Positions 1 to 6,685 of a stretch of DNA of 12,418 bases are shown in pieces. The stretch lies in contig JACKIB010000047.1 of NCBI GenBank assembly GCA_020638695.1, positions 1 to 12,418 of the forward strand, given 5' to 3'. Numbering within the stretch: the stretch's first letter is position 1; every line of letters begins with the position of its first letter. The position numbers and the translations under genes are program-made. The stretch comes from Planctomycetota bacterium. GTDB lineage: Bacteria > Planctomycetota > UBA1135 > UBA2386. The notes beneath the pieces were generated by a model. It saw only the letters and a program-made list of their open reading frames with translations. It searched no databases and was not told where the DNA came from.

Positions 1-86
1 CACCCTCCCATCCCGCCCCGCGCCGGGCGACGCGCTCCAGCCCGCGTTCGACAGGTGTCGATAACGAGACGACGGAAGGCGCGGCT

Positions 87-1277
87 GTGAAGGTGATCTC
101 TACAAACGACACGGGCCACCCCCCCGTAGTGACCACGGACGAGACGATCGCCGAGCTGCGGCGCGGTGCGCAGTCGATCGTCGAGGCGCTACTCGACCCG
201 CACGCGCGCACCGACTGCGACGCGACGTTCGAGGAGTTCATGTGCCTGTGGGATGCGGTCTGCGCGCATCGCCTGACGCGCTTCAGCACCATCGACACCG
301 CGTGCGGCACGGTGCGCTCCGCCCTGGTCGCCCAGCTTCGCCATCTCCTGGTGCAGCGCTTCCACGACGTCGTGGCACGGCCCGAGCCGATGACCGACGA
401 CGACGTGTTCGAATGGCTGCACGGGGCGATGCACGCAGTCGACGTCCTCGGTCAGCTCGCCGCCGCCATCGAGGACGTCACGGTCCGCTCGGCGTCACGC
501 ATGATCGACCGCAACTTCAGCTTTGCGGGGCGCACCGAGTTCATCCCGATCGTCGAGATCCTGCAGCTGATCGGCGGTGCGTCGAACCGCGGCCAGCTGA
601 TCATCGAAGCGGGCACCTTCCGGCTCGACCTGTACTTCGACGAAGGCGCGATCGCCTACTTCGACCCGTTCCAGTGCAGCCGGCGCCTGCTGCCGCTCAC
701 CGGCTACGGCGACCTACGGGAGATCCCCAAGCCGGCGCTCGCGCGCGCCGAGCGGCAGAAGGCGGCCGACGACACTCCGTTGGTGAAGTCGTTCGTCGAG
801 CAGGGGCTGATCCAACCCTACGAAGCGCGCGAGGTCTCGGACTTCATCGGCCGCGAGGCGCTGTTCGAGTTGCTCAGCCGGGGCGACCCACTGACCTACC
901 GCTACCGCGGCCTCGCCGAGCTACCGGATTTCGCGATCGAACACGACGGCCTGGTGGACGTCACCCCGGTGCTGCTCGACCTGAACGACCAGGTCACTCA
1001 GTGGCGTGACATCCAGCGGATCTTCCCCGACCCCGACGCACCGGTGAACCGCTACCCCGATCACGTGCAGGCGATGGCCGACCTCACGCTGACGCTCGGC
1101 CAGATCAGGATGCTGGCCGGGATGCAGGATGGCCAATCGCTGCGGCAGATCGCCGACTCGGTCGGGCTGCCGCTGCACGAGGTGCACATCAACATGGTCA
1201 TCCTAGCCCAGGAAGGGGTCGTCGAACCCAACTGCAGCATCGAGGTGCTCACCGACCTGATGCTCGGCGGAGACTGA
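87..1277 (+). CDS. DUF4388 (PATAN-like) protein with C-terminal helix-turn-helix-like segment
   Basis: 396 residues, GTG start at 87 preceded by GGAAGG at 74-79 with 7-base spacing, which supports this start. Residues about 20-140 are helical and not recognised. Residues about 144-275 match the DUF4388 pattern: an opening FSFAGRTEFIPIVEILQLI segment, then a Gly-rich turn (SNRGQLII), then a strand and turn ending FDEGAIAYFDP. Residues about 334-385 contain a winged-helix-like stretch (GQSLRQIADSVGLPLHEV, then an EEGVVEP-like ending). No signal peptide or membrane segment is seen, so it is probably cytoplasmic. DUF4388 proteins occur in signalling and gliding-motility contexts of delta-proteobacteria and Planctomycetota; the biochemical role is unknown. 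It is first in a plus-strand block. A 123-base gap separates it from the next gene, so it may be transcribed separately. A DNA-binding or protein-docking regulator is an inference only. Confidence 0.82.
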   Translation: MKVISTNDTGHPPVVTTDETIAELRRGAQSIVEALLDPHARTDCDATFEEFMCLWDAVCAHRLTRFSTIDTACGTVRSALVAQLRHLLVQRFHDVVARPEPMTDDDVFEWLHGAMHAVDVLGQLAAAIEDVTVRSASRMIDRNFSFAGRTEFIPIVEILQLIGGASNRGQLIIEAGTFRLDLYFDEGAIAYFDPFQCSRRLLPLTGYGDLREIPKPALARAERQKAADDTPLVKSFVEQGLIQPYEAREVSDFIGREALFELLSRGDPLTYRYRGLAELPDFAIEHDGLVDVTPVLLDLNDQVTQWRDIQRIFPDPDAPVNRYPDHVQAMADLTLTLGQIRMLAGMQDGQSLRQIADSVGLPLHEVHINMVILAQEGVVEPNCSIEVLTDLMLGGD

Positions 1278-1400
1278 CCCGACCCGGGCGCGGGGGACGA
1301 ACTCCAGCGACGCCCCACTCGCAGGACGGCGGCGAGAATCTGCGCCCCGGTGGCTTTTTTGACGTCCGCTCGGGCCGCGCCGAGGCGACACTCTGCGCCG

Positions 1401-1781
1401 ATGATGCCCGACTCGAGATACCGGGTGCTCGGGATGCAACGCACTGACCGGGGTGTGCACTGCCGCATCGCGATCCCCCGCACCAGCCCGTACTTCGAGG
1501 GCCACTTCCCCGACCGGCCGATCGTCCCCGGCGTGGCACAGGTCCAGATCGTGACCGACGTGCTGGTTTCCGCCATCGGCCACGACGTGACCTGGCGGGG
1601 CGTGGAGCAACTGCGGTTCCGCAAGCCACTCGAACCCGACGTCGAGTTCGAGGTCGACATCGACACGCCGAACGGCTCCGGCAGCGTGGCATTCGCGATC
1701 CGCACGGCGGCGGGACTCCACACCGACGGGATTCTGCGCACCACCGAGCGCCCAGCCGAACGCGCGGGAGGTGCCCCGTGA
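1401..1781 (+). CDS. FabZ/ApeI-like hotdog-fold acyl-ACP dehydratase homologue
   Basis: 126 residues from ATG 1401. An in-frame GTG at 1350 would add 17 residues unlike the family (Ala/Arg-rich), so the ATG pair at 1401/1404 is preferred, although no good ribosome site is visible. The signature is YFEGHFPDRPIVPGV at residues 31-45, the central-helix entry of FabZ-type 3-hydroxyacyl-ACP dehydratases, with the catalytic His at H35. The acidic residue expected 14 positions later is Gln (Q49, in PGVAQVQIV). The PGVAQ wording and short length resemble ApeI of aryl-polyene clusters more than housekeeping FabZ. The protein is probably cytosolic and acts on ACP-bound acyl chains. It overlaps the next hotdog gene by 4 bases (GTGA), so the two are probably translationally coupled and may form a mixed dimer. 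Loss of the acid raises the possibility of a non-catalytic or thioesterase-like partner. Fold call is confident; substrate is not known. Confidence 0.78.
   Translation: MMPDSRYRVLGMQRTDRGVHCRIAIPRTSPYFEGHFPDRPIVPGVAQVQIVTDVLVSAIGHDVTWRGVEQLRFRKPLEPDVEFEVDIDTPNGSGSVAFAIRTAAGLHTDGILRTTERPAERAGGAP
1766..1771 (+). promoter_or_regulatory. Strong ribosome binding site (GGGAGG) of the second hotdog gene
   Basis: GGGAGG lies 6 bases before the GTG at 1778. It sits inside the 3' end of the preceding gene, and it fixes the GTG start that overlaps the upstream stop codon. Confidence 0.7.
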
Positions 1782-2269
1782 GCAAGGAACCTCACGCCGG
1801 CGAGCCGAGTGCGGCGCGGATCGAAGACGCCGCGCTGCGCTACCTGCCGCACGGGGGCAGCGCCCACCTGGTGCCGCGGGTGATCGACTACGGCCGGGAC
1901 GTGATGGTCTGCATCGGGCGGTTCCCGGCGGACAGCCCACTGGTCGACGACGGACGGGTGCCGACCTTCTTGGCGGTCGAACCCGCCGCACAGGCGGCGG
2001 CGACCCACCTGGCGCTGCGCGCGGTCGAAGACGGGCTGGCGATCGAGCAGCTCACCGGGTTCCTCACCGGCGTCCGGCAGATGACGATGACCCGCCAGTG
2101 GCTGCCGGCCGAAGCGGATCTGGTGATCAAGGTGACGCTGCGCAGCGGCGCACGCGGGTTTCACCGCTTCGACTTCGAGGTCGCACTCGACGGCGCACCG
2201 GTGTGCCTCGGCGAACTGACGACCTTCGTCGACCAGCAGGTACACGGCAACAACACTCGGACCAGCTGA
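1778..2269 (+). CDS. ApeP-like (COG4706-type) hotdog 3-hydroxyacyl-ACP dehydratase homologue
   Basis: 163 residues, GTG start fixed by the GGGAGG site. The N-terminal LPHGGSAHLVPRV (residues 23-35) matches the LPHR-x-x-M-x-L-x-D-x-V entry of the COG4706/ApeP hotdog family, with the family His at H25. The central helix reads VPTFLAVEPAAQAAATH (61-77), with the family Glu at E68 and Gln at Q72. Thus this partner keeps a His/Glu pair that the upstream hotdog protein lacks. Length fits ApeP-type proteins (about 150-160). It is likely cytosolic and dehydrates 3-hydroxyacyl-ACP in fatty-acid or polyene assembly. No ketosynthase, acyl carrier protein or ketoreductase gene lies in the window, so the pathway is unknown. 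The Arg usually after LPH is Gly here. The next gene starts 13 bases downstream, so it is probably in the same operon. Confidence 0.76.
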   Translation: MSKEPHAGEPSAARIEDAALRYLPHGGSAHLVPRVIDYGRDVMVCIGRFPADSPLVDDGRVPTFLAVEPAAQAAATHLALRAVEDGLAIEQLTGFLTGVRQMTMTRQWLPAEADLVIKVTLRSGARGFHRFDFEVALDGAPVCLGELTTFVDQQVHGNNTRTS

Positions 2270-2282
2270 GCCCGGCGACCCC

Positions 2283-4520
2283 ATGCCGTCCCCCCGCCGC
2301 GCCTGGATCGTGGTCCACGGGGTCGGTGACCCCGAACCCGGACACACGCTCGACCAGGTTCTCGGCACGCTCGCGGTCGACGACTTGGTGCACGAGGAAC
2401 GCGTCTTGGTTGCCGATGAACGGCTCCAGGGCGAGATTCGACCCGGCTACCGGCGGCCGCACTTCGGGCGAGTGCGCCGGGTGCGCTGGCAGGGCGACGC
2501 GGGCGAGACCAGCGAGGAATTGTTCGCCGAGGTCTACTGGGGCGACATCGCGGGGGTGCAGCAGGGACCGATCGGGCTGCTGGCGGCGCTGCGCGACCTG
2601 CTGCTGGGGTTTCCGCAGCTGGTGCAGGCAGCGATCCGCGCACCGCGGACGGCGGTCCGGTCCGAGATCCGCTGGCGCGCTGCGGTCGGCGGGTTGAGTG
2701 CGACGGTCGGGCACCTGCTGTCGGCGCCGATCGTCGCGCTCAACCTGTTCTTCTTGCTGGGCTACGTGACGATCGGTGTCAGCCAGAAGCTCTACCGCGG
2801 GCCGACCGCCGCGAGCTGGACGATGCTCGCACTGTCACTCGCCGTCGCCAGCGGCGCGTTCGCGATGCTGCGCTCGCGGCGGATGGACCCCTTCCGCGCC
2901 AGGTGGCGTCTGAGCCGCGCGGCGCTCGGCGCTCTGCTCGCGCTCGCCCTGTGCGTCGCAGCCACTGCGGGATCGGTGCTGTGGCGCGGCTCGACCGCCG
3001 ACCACCCGTTCGGCCGCGTCGTCCAGATGGTGCTGGGCGGTTCGATCGCGGCGACCGGCACCCTGAGCATCGAACAGACGGTGCAAGAAGACTACGTCGA
3101 GCTGACCCTGCGTGGCCCGGTGGAACCCGCGACCCGCGACCGCCTGCGCAGCGCGCTGATCACCGCCGCCAAGATCCGGCCGATCGTGGTGCTGGACCTG
3201 CGACGGCTCGCCCCATCGCTGGCCGAGCCGTACGAGACGCTGGGCGCGGCATCCGAATGGGTCGAGTCGAGCGACGCAACCCTGGTGGTCACAGGAAAAC
3301 CGGAGACGTTCGGAATCGAACTGGCGCGGCGCACCCAGCGGCCGTTGTTCTTCGTCGAGCCGCTGTTGGCTCGCGCCGCGGCGAGCGAACTGGCGCGCAG
3401 CAACCGCCGGCAGGACCCCCCGGGGATGCCACCGTACACCTGGTACGCGGCACTGCTGATCGCCGCGATGCAGCTGACCTGGATGTTGATGATCGTGGTC
3501 GCACTGTCGCTGTGGGTCGCGTGGCTGATCGGTCGCTATCGCGTGCCACGGGACGGTCGCCCGTCGCTCGACGCCGCGGCGCTGTTGACCTTGATCATGG
3601 TGGGCTTCTGGACCCTGGCGATCCCGACCGCCTGGCAGATGGTGTTCTCCTACACCCCCGCGTTCCTCGACGTCGCCGCCCTGCAGCCGCTGTTCTACGT
3701 CGCCACGCCGATGATCGGCGTGCAGTGGATTCTCGCCGGGGTGATGTTGGTCGCGGCCGGACTCGGCGTCGTGGCGTTCCGCCGCGGGCGGCAGCACGAT
3801 CCGCGGGCGCGGTTGATCGTGCACGACGTGATCCTGTTCGCGGTCCCGGTCACCTCGCTGCTGGGGATGGGTGGACTCACCTTGCTGGTGATCGCCCCGA
3901 CCTCCCACGACTGGATGACCGCCGGAAACTCGATCGGCGTCGCGGTATCGATCGTGGCGAGCACGGCGGTGTTGATGCTCGCCGGACCGCTGCGGGTAGT
4001 TGTCGACATCGTGCTCGACGTGATGCGCCAGTTCGACCCGCCGGCCGGCGGCGAGCCGGCGCGCCGCGAGCGGATCGTGCAGCGCTTCCAGACGATCCTC
4101 CGCGCGGTGATGCGCCAGCGCCCCGAGCGCGTCGACATCGTCGCGCACAGCCTCGGCAGCGTCCTGGTGCTCGATGCACTCCGCTCGACCACCGGCGCGG
4201 AGCTGGGCCTGCCGGCACGGGAGCACACGCGACTGGTGACGCTGGGAACCCCGTTCACCCACCTGCACCAGCACTACTTCCCGGCCCACTATCCACCCCT
4301 CGACGATCCGAGCTGGACCGACCTGCGGCAGATGATCGGCACCTGGGACAACCTCTACCGCCGCTACGACTTCGTCGGGACGGTGGTGGACGATCCCTCG
4401 GCGGACACCGAACCGGCAGACCGACCGTGGCTGGTCAACCACTTCCTCGGGGACGGTGGCCACGTCGAATACTGGACGGACGACCGGGTGTGCGCCTACT
4501 TGCGGCCGGAAGATCGTTGA
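2283..4520 (+). CDS. Polytopic membrane protein: split alpha/beta hydrolase with membrane domain and STAS-like insert
   Basis: 745 residues from ATG 2283, 13 bases after the previous stop. N-terminal IVVHGVGD (9-16) looks like the first strand and oxyanion loop of a lipase/esterase-type alpha/beta hydrolase, followed by a soluble stretch to about 140. Hydrophobic helices are at about 145-166, 178-196 and 213-234. Residues about 270-360 are soluble and read like a STAS domain: VELTLRGPV, IVVLDLRRL with D305, ATLVVTGKP, then RPLFFVEPL. Five more helices follow (about 388-416, 431-453, 476-499, 515-538, 550-570). The C-terminus resumes the hydrolase: AHSLGS with nucleophile S623, LVTLGTP, candidate acid D696, and GGH with H727. 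An even helix count (3+5) puts both hydrolase parts on one side of the membrane, as assembly requires. Substrate is unknown; a membrane lipid is plausible. The STAS call is inference. Confidence 0.8.
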   Translation: MPSPRRAWIVVHGVGDPEPGHTLDQVLGTLAVDDLVHEERVLVADERLQGEIRPGYRRPHFGRVRRVRWQGDAGETSEELFAEVYWGDIAGVQQGPIGLLAALRDLLLGFPQLVQAAIRAPRTAVRSEIRWRAAVGGLSATVGHLLSAPIVALNLFFLLGYVTIGVSQKLYRGPTAASWTMLALSLAVASGAFAMLRSRRMDPFRARWRLSRAALGALLALALCVAATAGSVLWRGSTADHPFGRVVQMVLGGSIAATGTLSIEQTVQEDYVELTLRGPVEPATRDRLRSALITAAKIRPIVVLDLRRLAPSLAEPYETLGAASEWVESSDATLVVTGKPETFGIELARRTQRPLFFVEPLLARAAASELARSNRRQDPPGMPPYTWYAALLIAAMQLTWMLMIVVALSLWVAWLIGRYRVPRDGRPSLDAAALLTLIMVGFWTLAIPTAWQMVFSYTPAFLDVAALQPLFYVATPMIGVQWILAGVMLVAAGLGVVAFRRGRQHDPRARLIVHDVILFAVPVTSLLGMGGLTLLVIAPTSHDWMTAGNSIGVAVSIVASTAVLMLAGPLRVVVDIVLDVMRQFDPPAGGEPARRERIVQRFQTILRAVMRQRPERVDIVAHSLGSVLVLDALRSTTGAELGLPAREHTRLVTLGTPFTHLHQHYFPAHYPPLDDPSWTDLRQMIGTWDNLYRRYDFVGTVVDDPSADTEPADRPWLVNHFLGDGGHVEYWTDDRVCAYLRPEDR

Positions 4521-4523
4521 TCA
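4518..4523. other. Zero-gap convergent stop codons (TGATCA)
   Basis: The plus-strand hydrolase stop (TGA, 4518-4520) directly abuts the minus-strand aat stop (TGA, reading 4523-4521), giving the palindrome TGATCA. There is no room for an intergenic terminator, so any terminator must lie inside the opposing coding sequence or the transcripts overlap. Confidence 0.85.
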
Positions 4524-5198
4524 GAGCGTGACCGGCTTGCAGACCAGCGCCTCGACCCGGCGCAGGTAGGCCTCCCGCCGGATCTCGATCGCCCCCATCG
4601 TCGCGAGGTGCGGCGTCATCAGCTGGACGTCGACCAGCTCCACGCCACGCTCACCGAGCCACCGCACGAGCTCGATCAGCGCCACCTTCGACGCGTTGGT
4701 AGCGCGGTGGAACATGCTTTCGGCGGCGAACAGCCCACCGCGGTGAACGCCGTAGATCCCGCCGACCAACCGCTCGCCTTCCCACACCTCCAGACTGTGG
4801 GCATGGCCGGCACGGTGCAGGGCGGTGTAGGCAGTGATCATGCGGCGCACGATCCAAGTGCCGTCCTCGCGGTTCTCGGCACAGCCGCGTATCACCTCGC
4901 CGAACGCCGCATCGCGGGTAGTGTGGAACCGGCCGCCGCGAAGGCAGCGGAGCATGCTGCGCGACACGTGCAGGGTCTGCGGCAGCACCACCGCACGCGG
5001 ATCGGGGCTCCACCACAACTCGGGGTGGTCGGCGTTGAACCACGGGAACACGCCCTGCTCGTAGGCGAGCAGCAGCCGTTCGACCGACAAGTCGCCGCCG
5101 ATCGCCACGAGTCCTTCGGGGTCGGCACGGCGCGGGTCGGGGAAGTCCTCGATGACCCCCGGGTGGAGCAGCACGGGTAGCGTCGGGCTACCGCTCAC
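4521..5198 (-). CDS. aat: Leucyl/phenylalanyl-tRNA-protein transferase
   Basis: Aat moves Leu or Phe from charged tRNA onto proteins with an N-terminal Arg or Lys, creating an N-degron for ClpS/ClpAP. It works in the cytosol. From GTG 5198 the protein has 225 residues, close to the E. coli enzyme. A longer frame to ATG 5261 would run into the upstream gene with an unrelated Arg/Cys-rich extension, so the GTG is preferred; a GTG at 5174 is an alternative. Family blocks are clear: GLVAIGGDLS (29-38), GVFPWFN (49-55), WWSPDPRAV (62-70), GGIYGVHRGGLFAAESMF, and DVQLMTPHLATMGA from D190. D190 and Q192 match the spacing of the catalytic Asp186/Gln188 of E. coli. It overlaps the end of the coiled-coil gene by 11 bases, suggesting coupled translation, and ends exactly at the convergent hydrolase stop. 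Identity is secure. Confidence 0.95.
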   Translation of the reverse strand: MSGSPTLPVLLHPGVIEDFPDPRRADPEGLVAIGGDLSVERLLLAYEQGVFPWFNADHPELWWSPDPRAVVLPQTLHVSRSMLRCLRGGRFHTTRDAAFGEVIRGCAENREDGTWIVRRMITAYTALHRAGHAHSLEVWEGERLVGGIYGVHRGGLFAAESMFHRATNASKVALIELVRWLGERGVELVDVQLMTPHLATMGAIEIRREAYLRRVEALVCKPVTL

Positions 5199-6192
5199 GG
5201 TAGTTCCGCAGCGCCTTGTCCTGTTCCTGCCGGTCGAGCAGTTCGAGGATGTCGGCGTCACCGTCCGGGCGGGGCCGGAAGTACACCCGCAGCCGGCGCG
5301 ACGCCCGCAGGCTCCACACGTTGCTCGGCTCGAGTGACTTCACCTGCAGGCCGGGGTAGCGCGGCCCCTCGGTGCAGTACAGGAACACCGCCCGGTAGGC
5401 GTGCTCGACCGCGCGGCGGTCCTTGCTGGCCAGCGACTTGAGGAACGAGGTGGTGAAGTGCGGCACGATGAACCCGGCCGGCGGTGCGGGCGGATCGCCG
5501 CGGGGCTTCTGCCGGCGCCCCTTCGGCACCAGTTCGAGCAGCTCGACGATCCGCTCGTCCCGGGCCCGCAGCAACGCCGCTTGTTCGGCCGCCTTGATCC
5601 GGTGCTGCTGTTCGATCTGGCTCTGTTCGTCCAGCTCGCGCTCGAGCGCCTGCACACGGGTGCTGAGATCGCGGTCGGCACCCGGTCGAGCCTCGCGGAG
5701 TCGCACTACTTCGCGCCGCAGTGTGTCGAGTTCTGCCTGCAGTCGGGCGATGTTCTCCTGGTCGCGTTCGCGCGCCTGGGCCAACGTGTCGGAACGGCGG
5801 CGCAACGCATCGCTGGCGCTGCGGCACTTCTCCAGCCGCTGCCGCGCCTCCTTGAGCTCGCCCTCGCGCAACTTCAGCATCGGCTGCAGATCGGCGACGG
5901 GTTCCGCAGCGGCCGGCGCCGGATCGCCGCTCCCGGGGGTCATGTGGCCGGCAAGCAGATCGCAGACTTCTTCCAACACCTCGGGAGTCTCGGGGTCGAT
6001 CAGCAGCGGGATCAGCGCCTTCGCCGGGGCTCGGTCCGCGCGGAAGCCCTTGGGGCTCAGCCCGTGGCTCTGCGCCGCGGCACGCAGCTCCTTCACCGGT
6101 ACGAACCACTCGATCAGCGCTGCGAGCGGAACACTCCCTGCGTGCGCCAGAGACTCCTCGCGCAGTTTGGTTCCGAGGTTTCGTGGGTTCAC
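5188..6192 (-). CDS. Coiled-coil protein with C-terminal RelE/ParE-like domain
   Basis: 334 residues from GTG 6192; no convincing ribosome site, and 12 bases after the upstream stop. Residues about 20-66 (VKELRAAAQSHGLSPKGFR) weakly recall a SAP-type nucleic-acid-binding helix pair. Residues about 105-225 are a long coiled coil rich in Glu, Arg and Leu with many Gln, ending DERIVELLELV. A Pro/Gly/Lys/Arg-rich linker follows (226-244). Residues 245-332 look like the RelE/ParE toxin fold: HFTTSFLKSLASKDRR, PGLQVKSLEPSN, W293-S-L-R, RRLRVYFRPRPDGDADIL. Free RelE toxins are about 90-100 residues with a neighbouring antitoxin; here the domain is fused and no antitoxin gene is adjacent. Ribonuclease or ribosome binding is inference. 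The protein is likely cytosolic and oligomeric. It is cotranscribed with, and overlaps, aat. Confidence 0.75.
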   Translation of the reverse strand: MNPRNLGTKLREESLAHAGSVPLAALIEWFVPVKELRAAAQSHGLSPKGFRADRAPAKALIPLLIDPETPEVLEEVCDLLAGHMTPGSGDPAPAAAEPVADLQPMLKLREGELKEARQRLEKCRSASDALRRRSDTLAQARERDQENIARLQAELDTLRREVVRLREARPGADRDLSTRVQALERELDEQSQIEQQHRIKAAEQAALLRARDERIVELLELVPKGRRQKPRGDPPAPPAGFIVPHFTTSFLKSLASKDRRAVEHAYRAVFLYCTEGPRYPGLQVKSLEPSNVWSLRASRRLRVYFRPRPDGDADILELLDRQEQDKALRNYRER

Positions 6193-6204
6193 GGAGAACG
6201 CGGC

Positions 6205-6684
6205 TCAGTTGCCGTAGATCGGAGTCACCGGGTAGCGCGGCAGAGCGTCGTCGTCGAGCTTTCTCTCCTGCTCCTCACGCTCTTGCGTGGTCAGGGTCTG
6301 CTCGTCGCGCCAAGCGGTGTAGGTCACGTACTCGACCAAGTGTACCGGTGCACCGAGCAACGAACCGACCTGCAGCAGCACGAACGAGGGAAACAGCAGC
6401 GCGGCGCTCAAGCTGGCGTCCTGGTCCACCGAGCGGCGCACCGCCCAGTAGGTTGCGCTGACCGGCAGGGCCACCGCATCGATCGGCACCCCGGCTAGCG
6501 CGCCGAGGAAACCGCCGAACTTGGCGGTGTAGCGGCACGCCACGGTGTGCTCCTTCGAGTCGCGCAGGTCGTCGGTGTACTCGATGAACGGCCCCACCAT
6601 CCCGCAGGAACCGCAGGGCATGGCCGCGAGCAGCAGCACCCACAGCTTCCGCCCGGTGAGGCAACCGAACCCCGACGCCATCAC
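6205..6684 (-). CDS. Small membrane protein of unknown function, cysteine-containing N-terminus
   Basis: 159 residues; start is GTG 6684 or the adjacent ATG 6681, one base after the upstream stop codon. The N-terminal hydrophobic segment (about 14-23, KLWVLLLAAMPCGSC) with C24 and C27 could be a signal or lipoprotein-type leader, but the residues before either Cys do not fit a normal lipobox. Two further hydrophobic segments are at about 53-80 and 93-118. The C-terminal tail (about 122-159) is charged (TTQEREEQERKLDDD) and probably soluble. I do not recognise the family. Its position directly after the PilO-like gene suggests a part or helper of the pilus/secretion platform. It could also be an unrelated envelope protein riding in the operon. 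Confidence 0.65.
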   Translation of the reverse strand: MMASGFGCLTGRKLWVLLLAAMPCGSCGMVGPFIEYTDDLRDSKEHTVACRYTAKFGGFLGALAGVPIDAVALPVSATYWAVRRSVDQDASLSAALLFPSFVLLQVGSLLGAPVHLVEYVTYTAWRDEQTLTTQEREEQERKLDDDALPRYPVTPIYGN

Positions 6685-6685
6685 C

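Noticed and set aside
1278..1400. Terminator in the gap after the DUF4388 gene
   Set aside because: A run of six T (about 1355-1360) follows GGTGGC, but no convincing stem precedes it.
1061..2368. 435-residue minus-strand open frame
   Set aside because: Antisense to the DUF4388 gene and both hotdog genes, which carry recognisable motifs; low-complexity Ser/Arg/Pro composition.
4038..4051. Perfect palindrome CCGCCGGCCGGCGG
   Set aside because: It lies inside the hydrolase gene encoding PPAGG-type residues; expected by chance in high-GC coding sequence.
2835..4463. 542-residue minus-strand open frame, and a similar plus-strand one at 2903-4531
   Set aside because: Both overlap the hydrolase/membrane gene in other frames, are rich in Arg, His, Gln or Gly, and show no domain pattern.
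5401..6498. 365-residue plus-strand open frame
   Set aside because: Antisense to the coiled-coil gene; Leu/Gln/Arg-rich repeats are the mirror of the coiled-coil codons.
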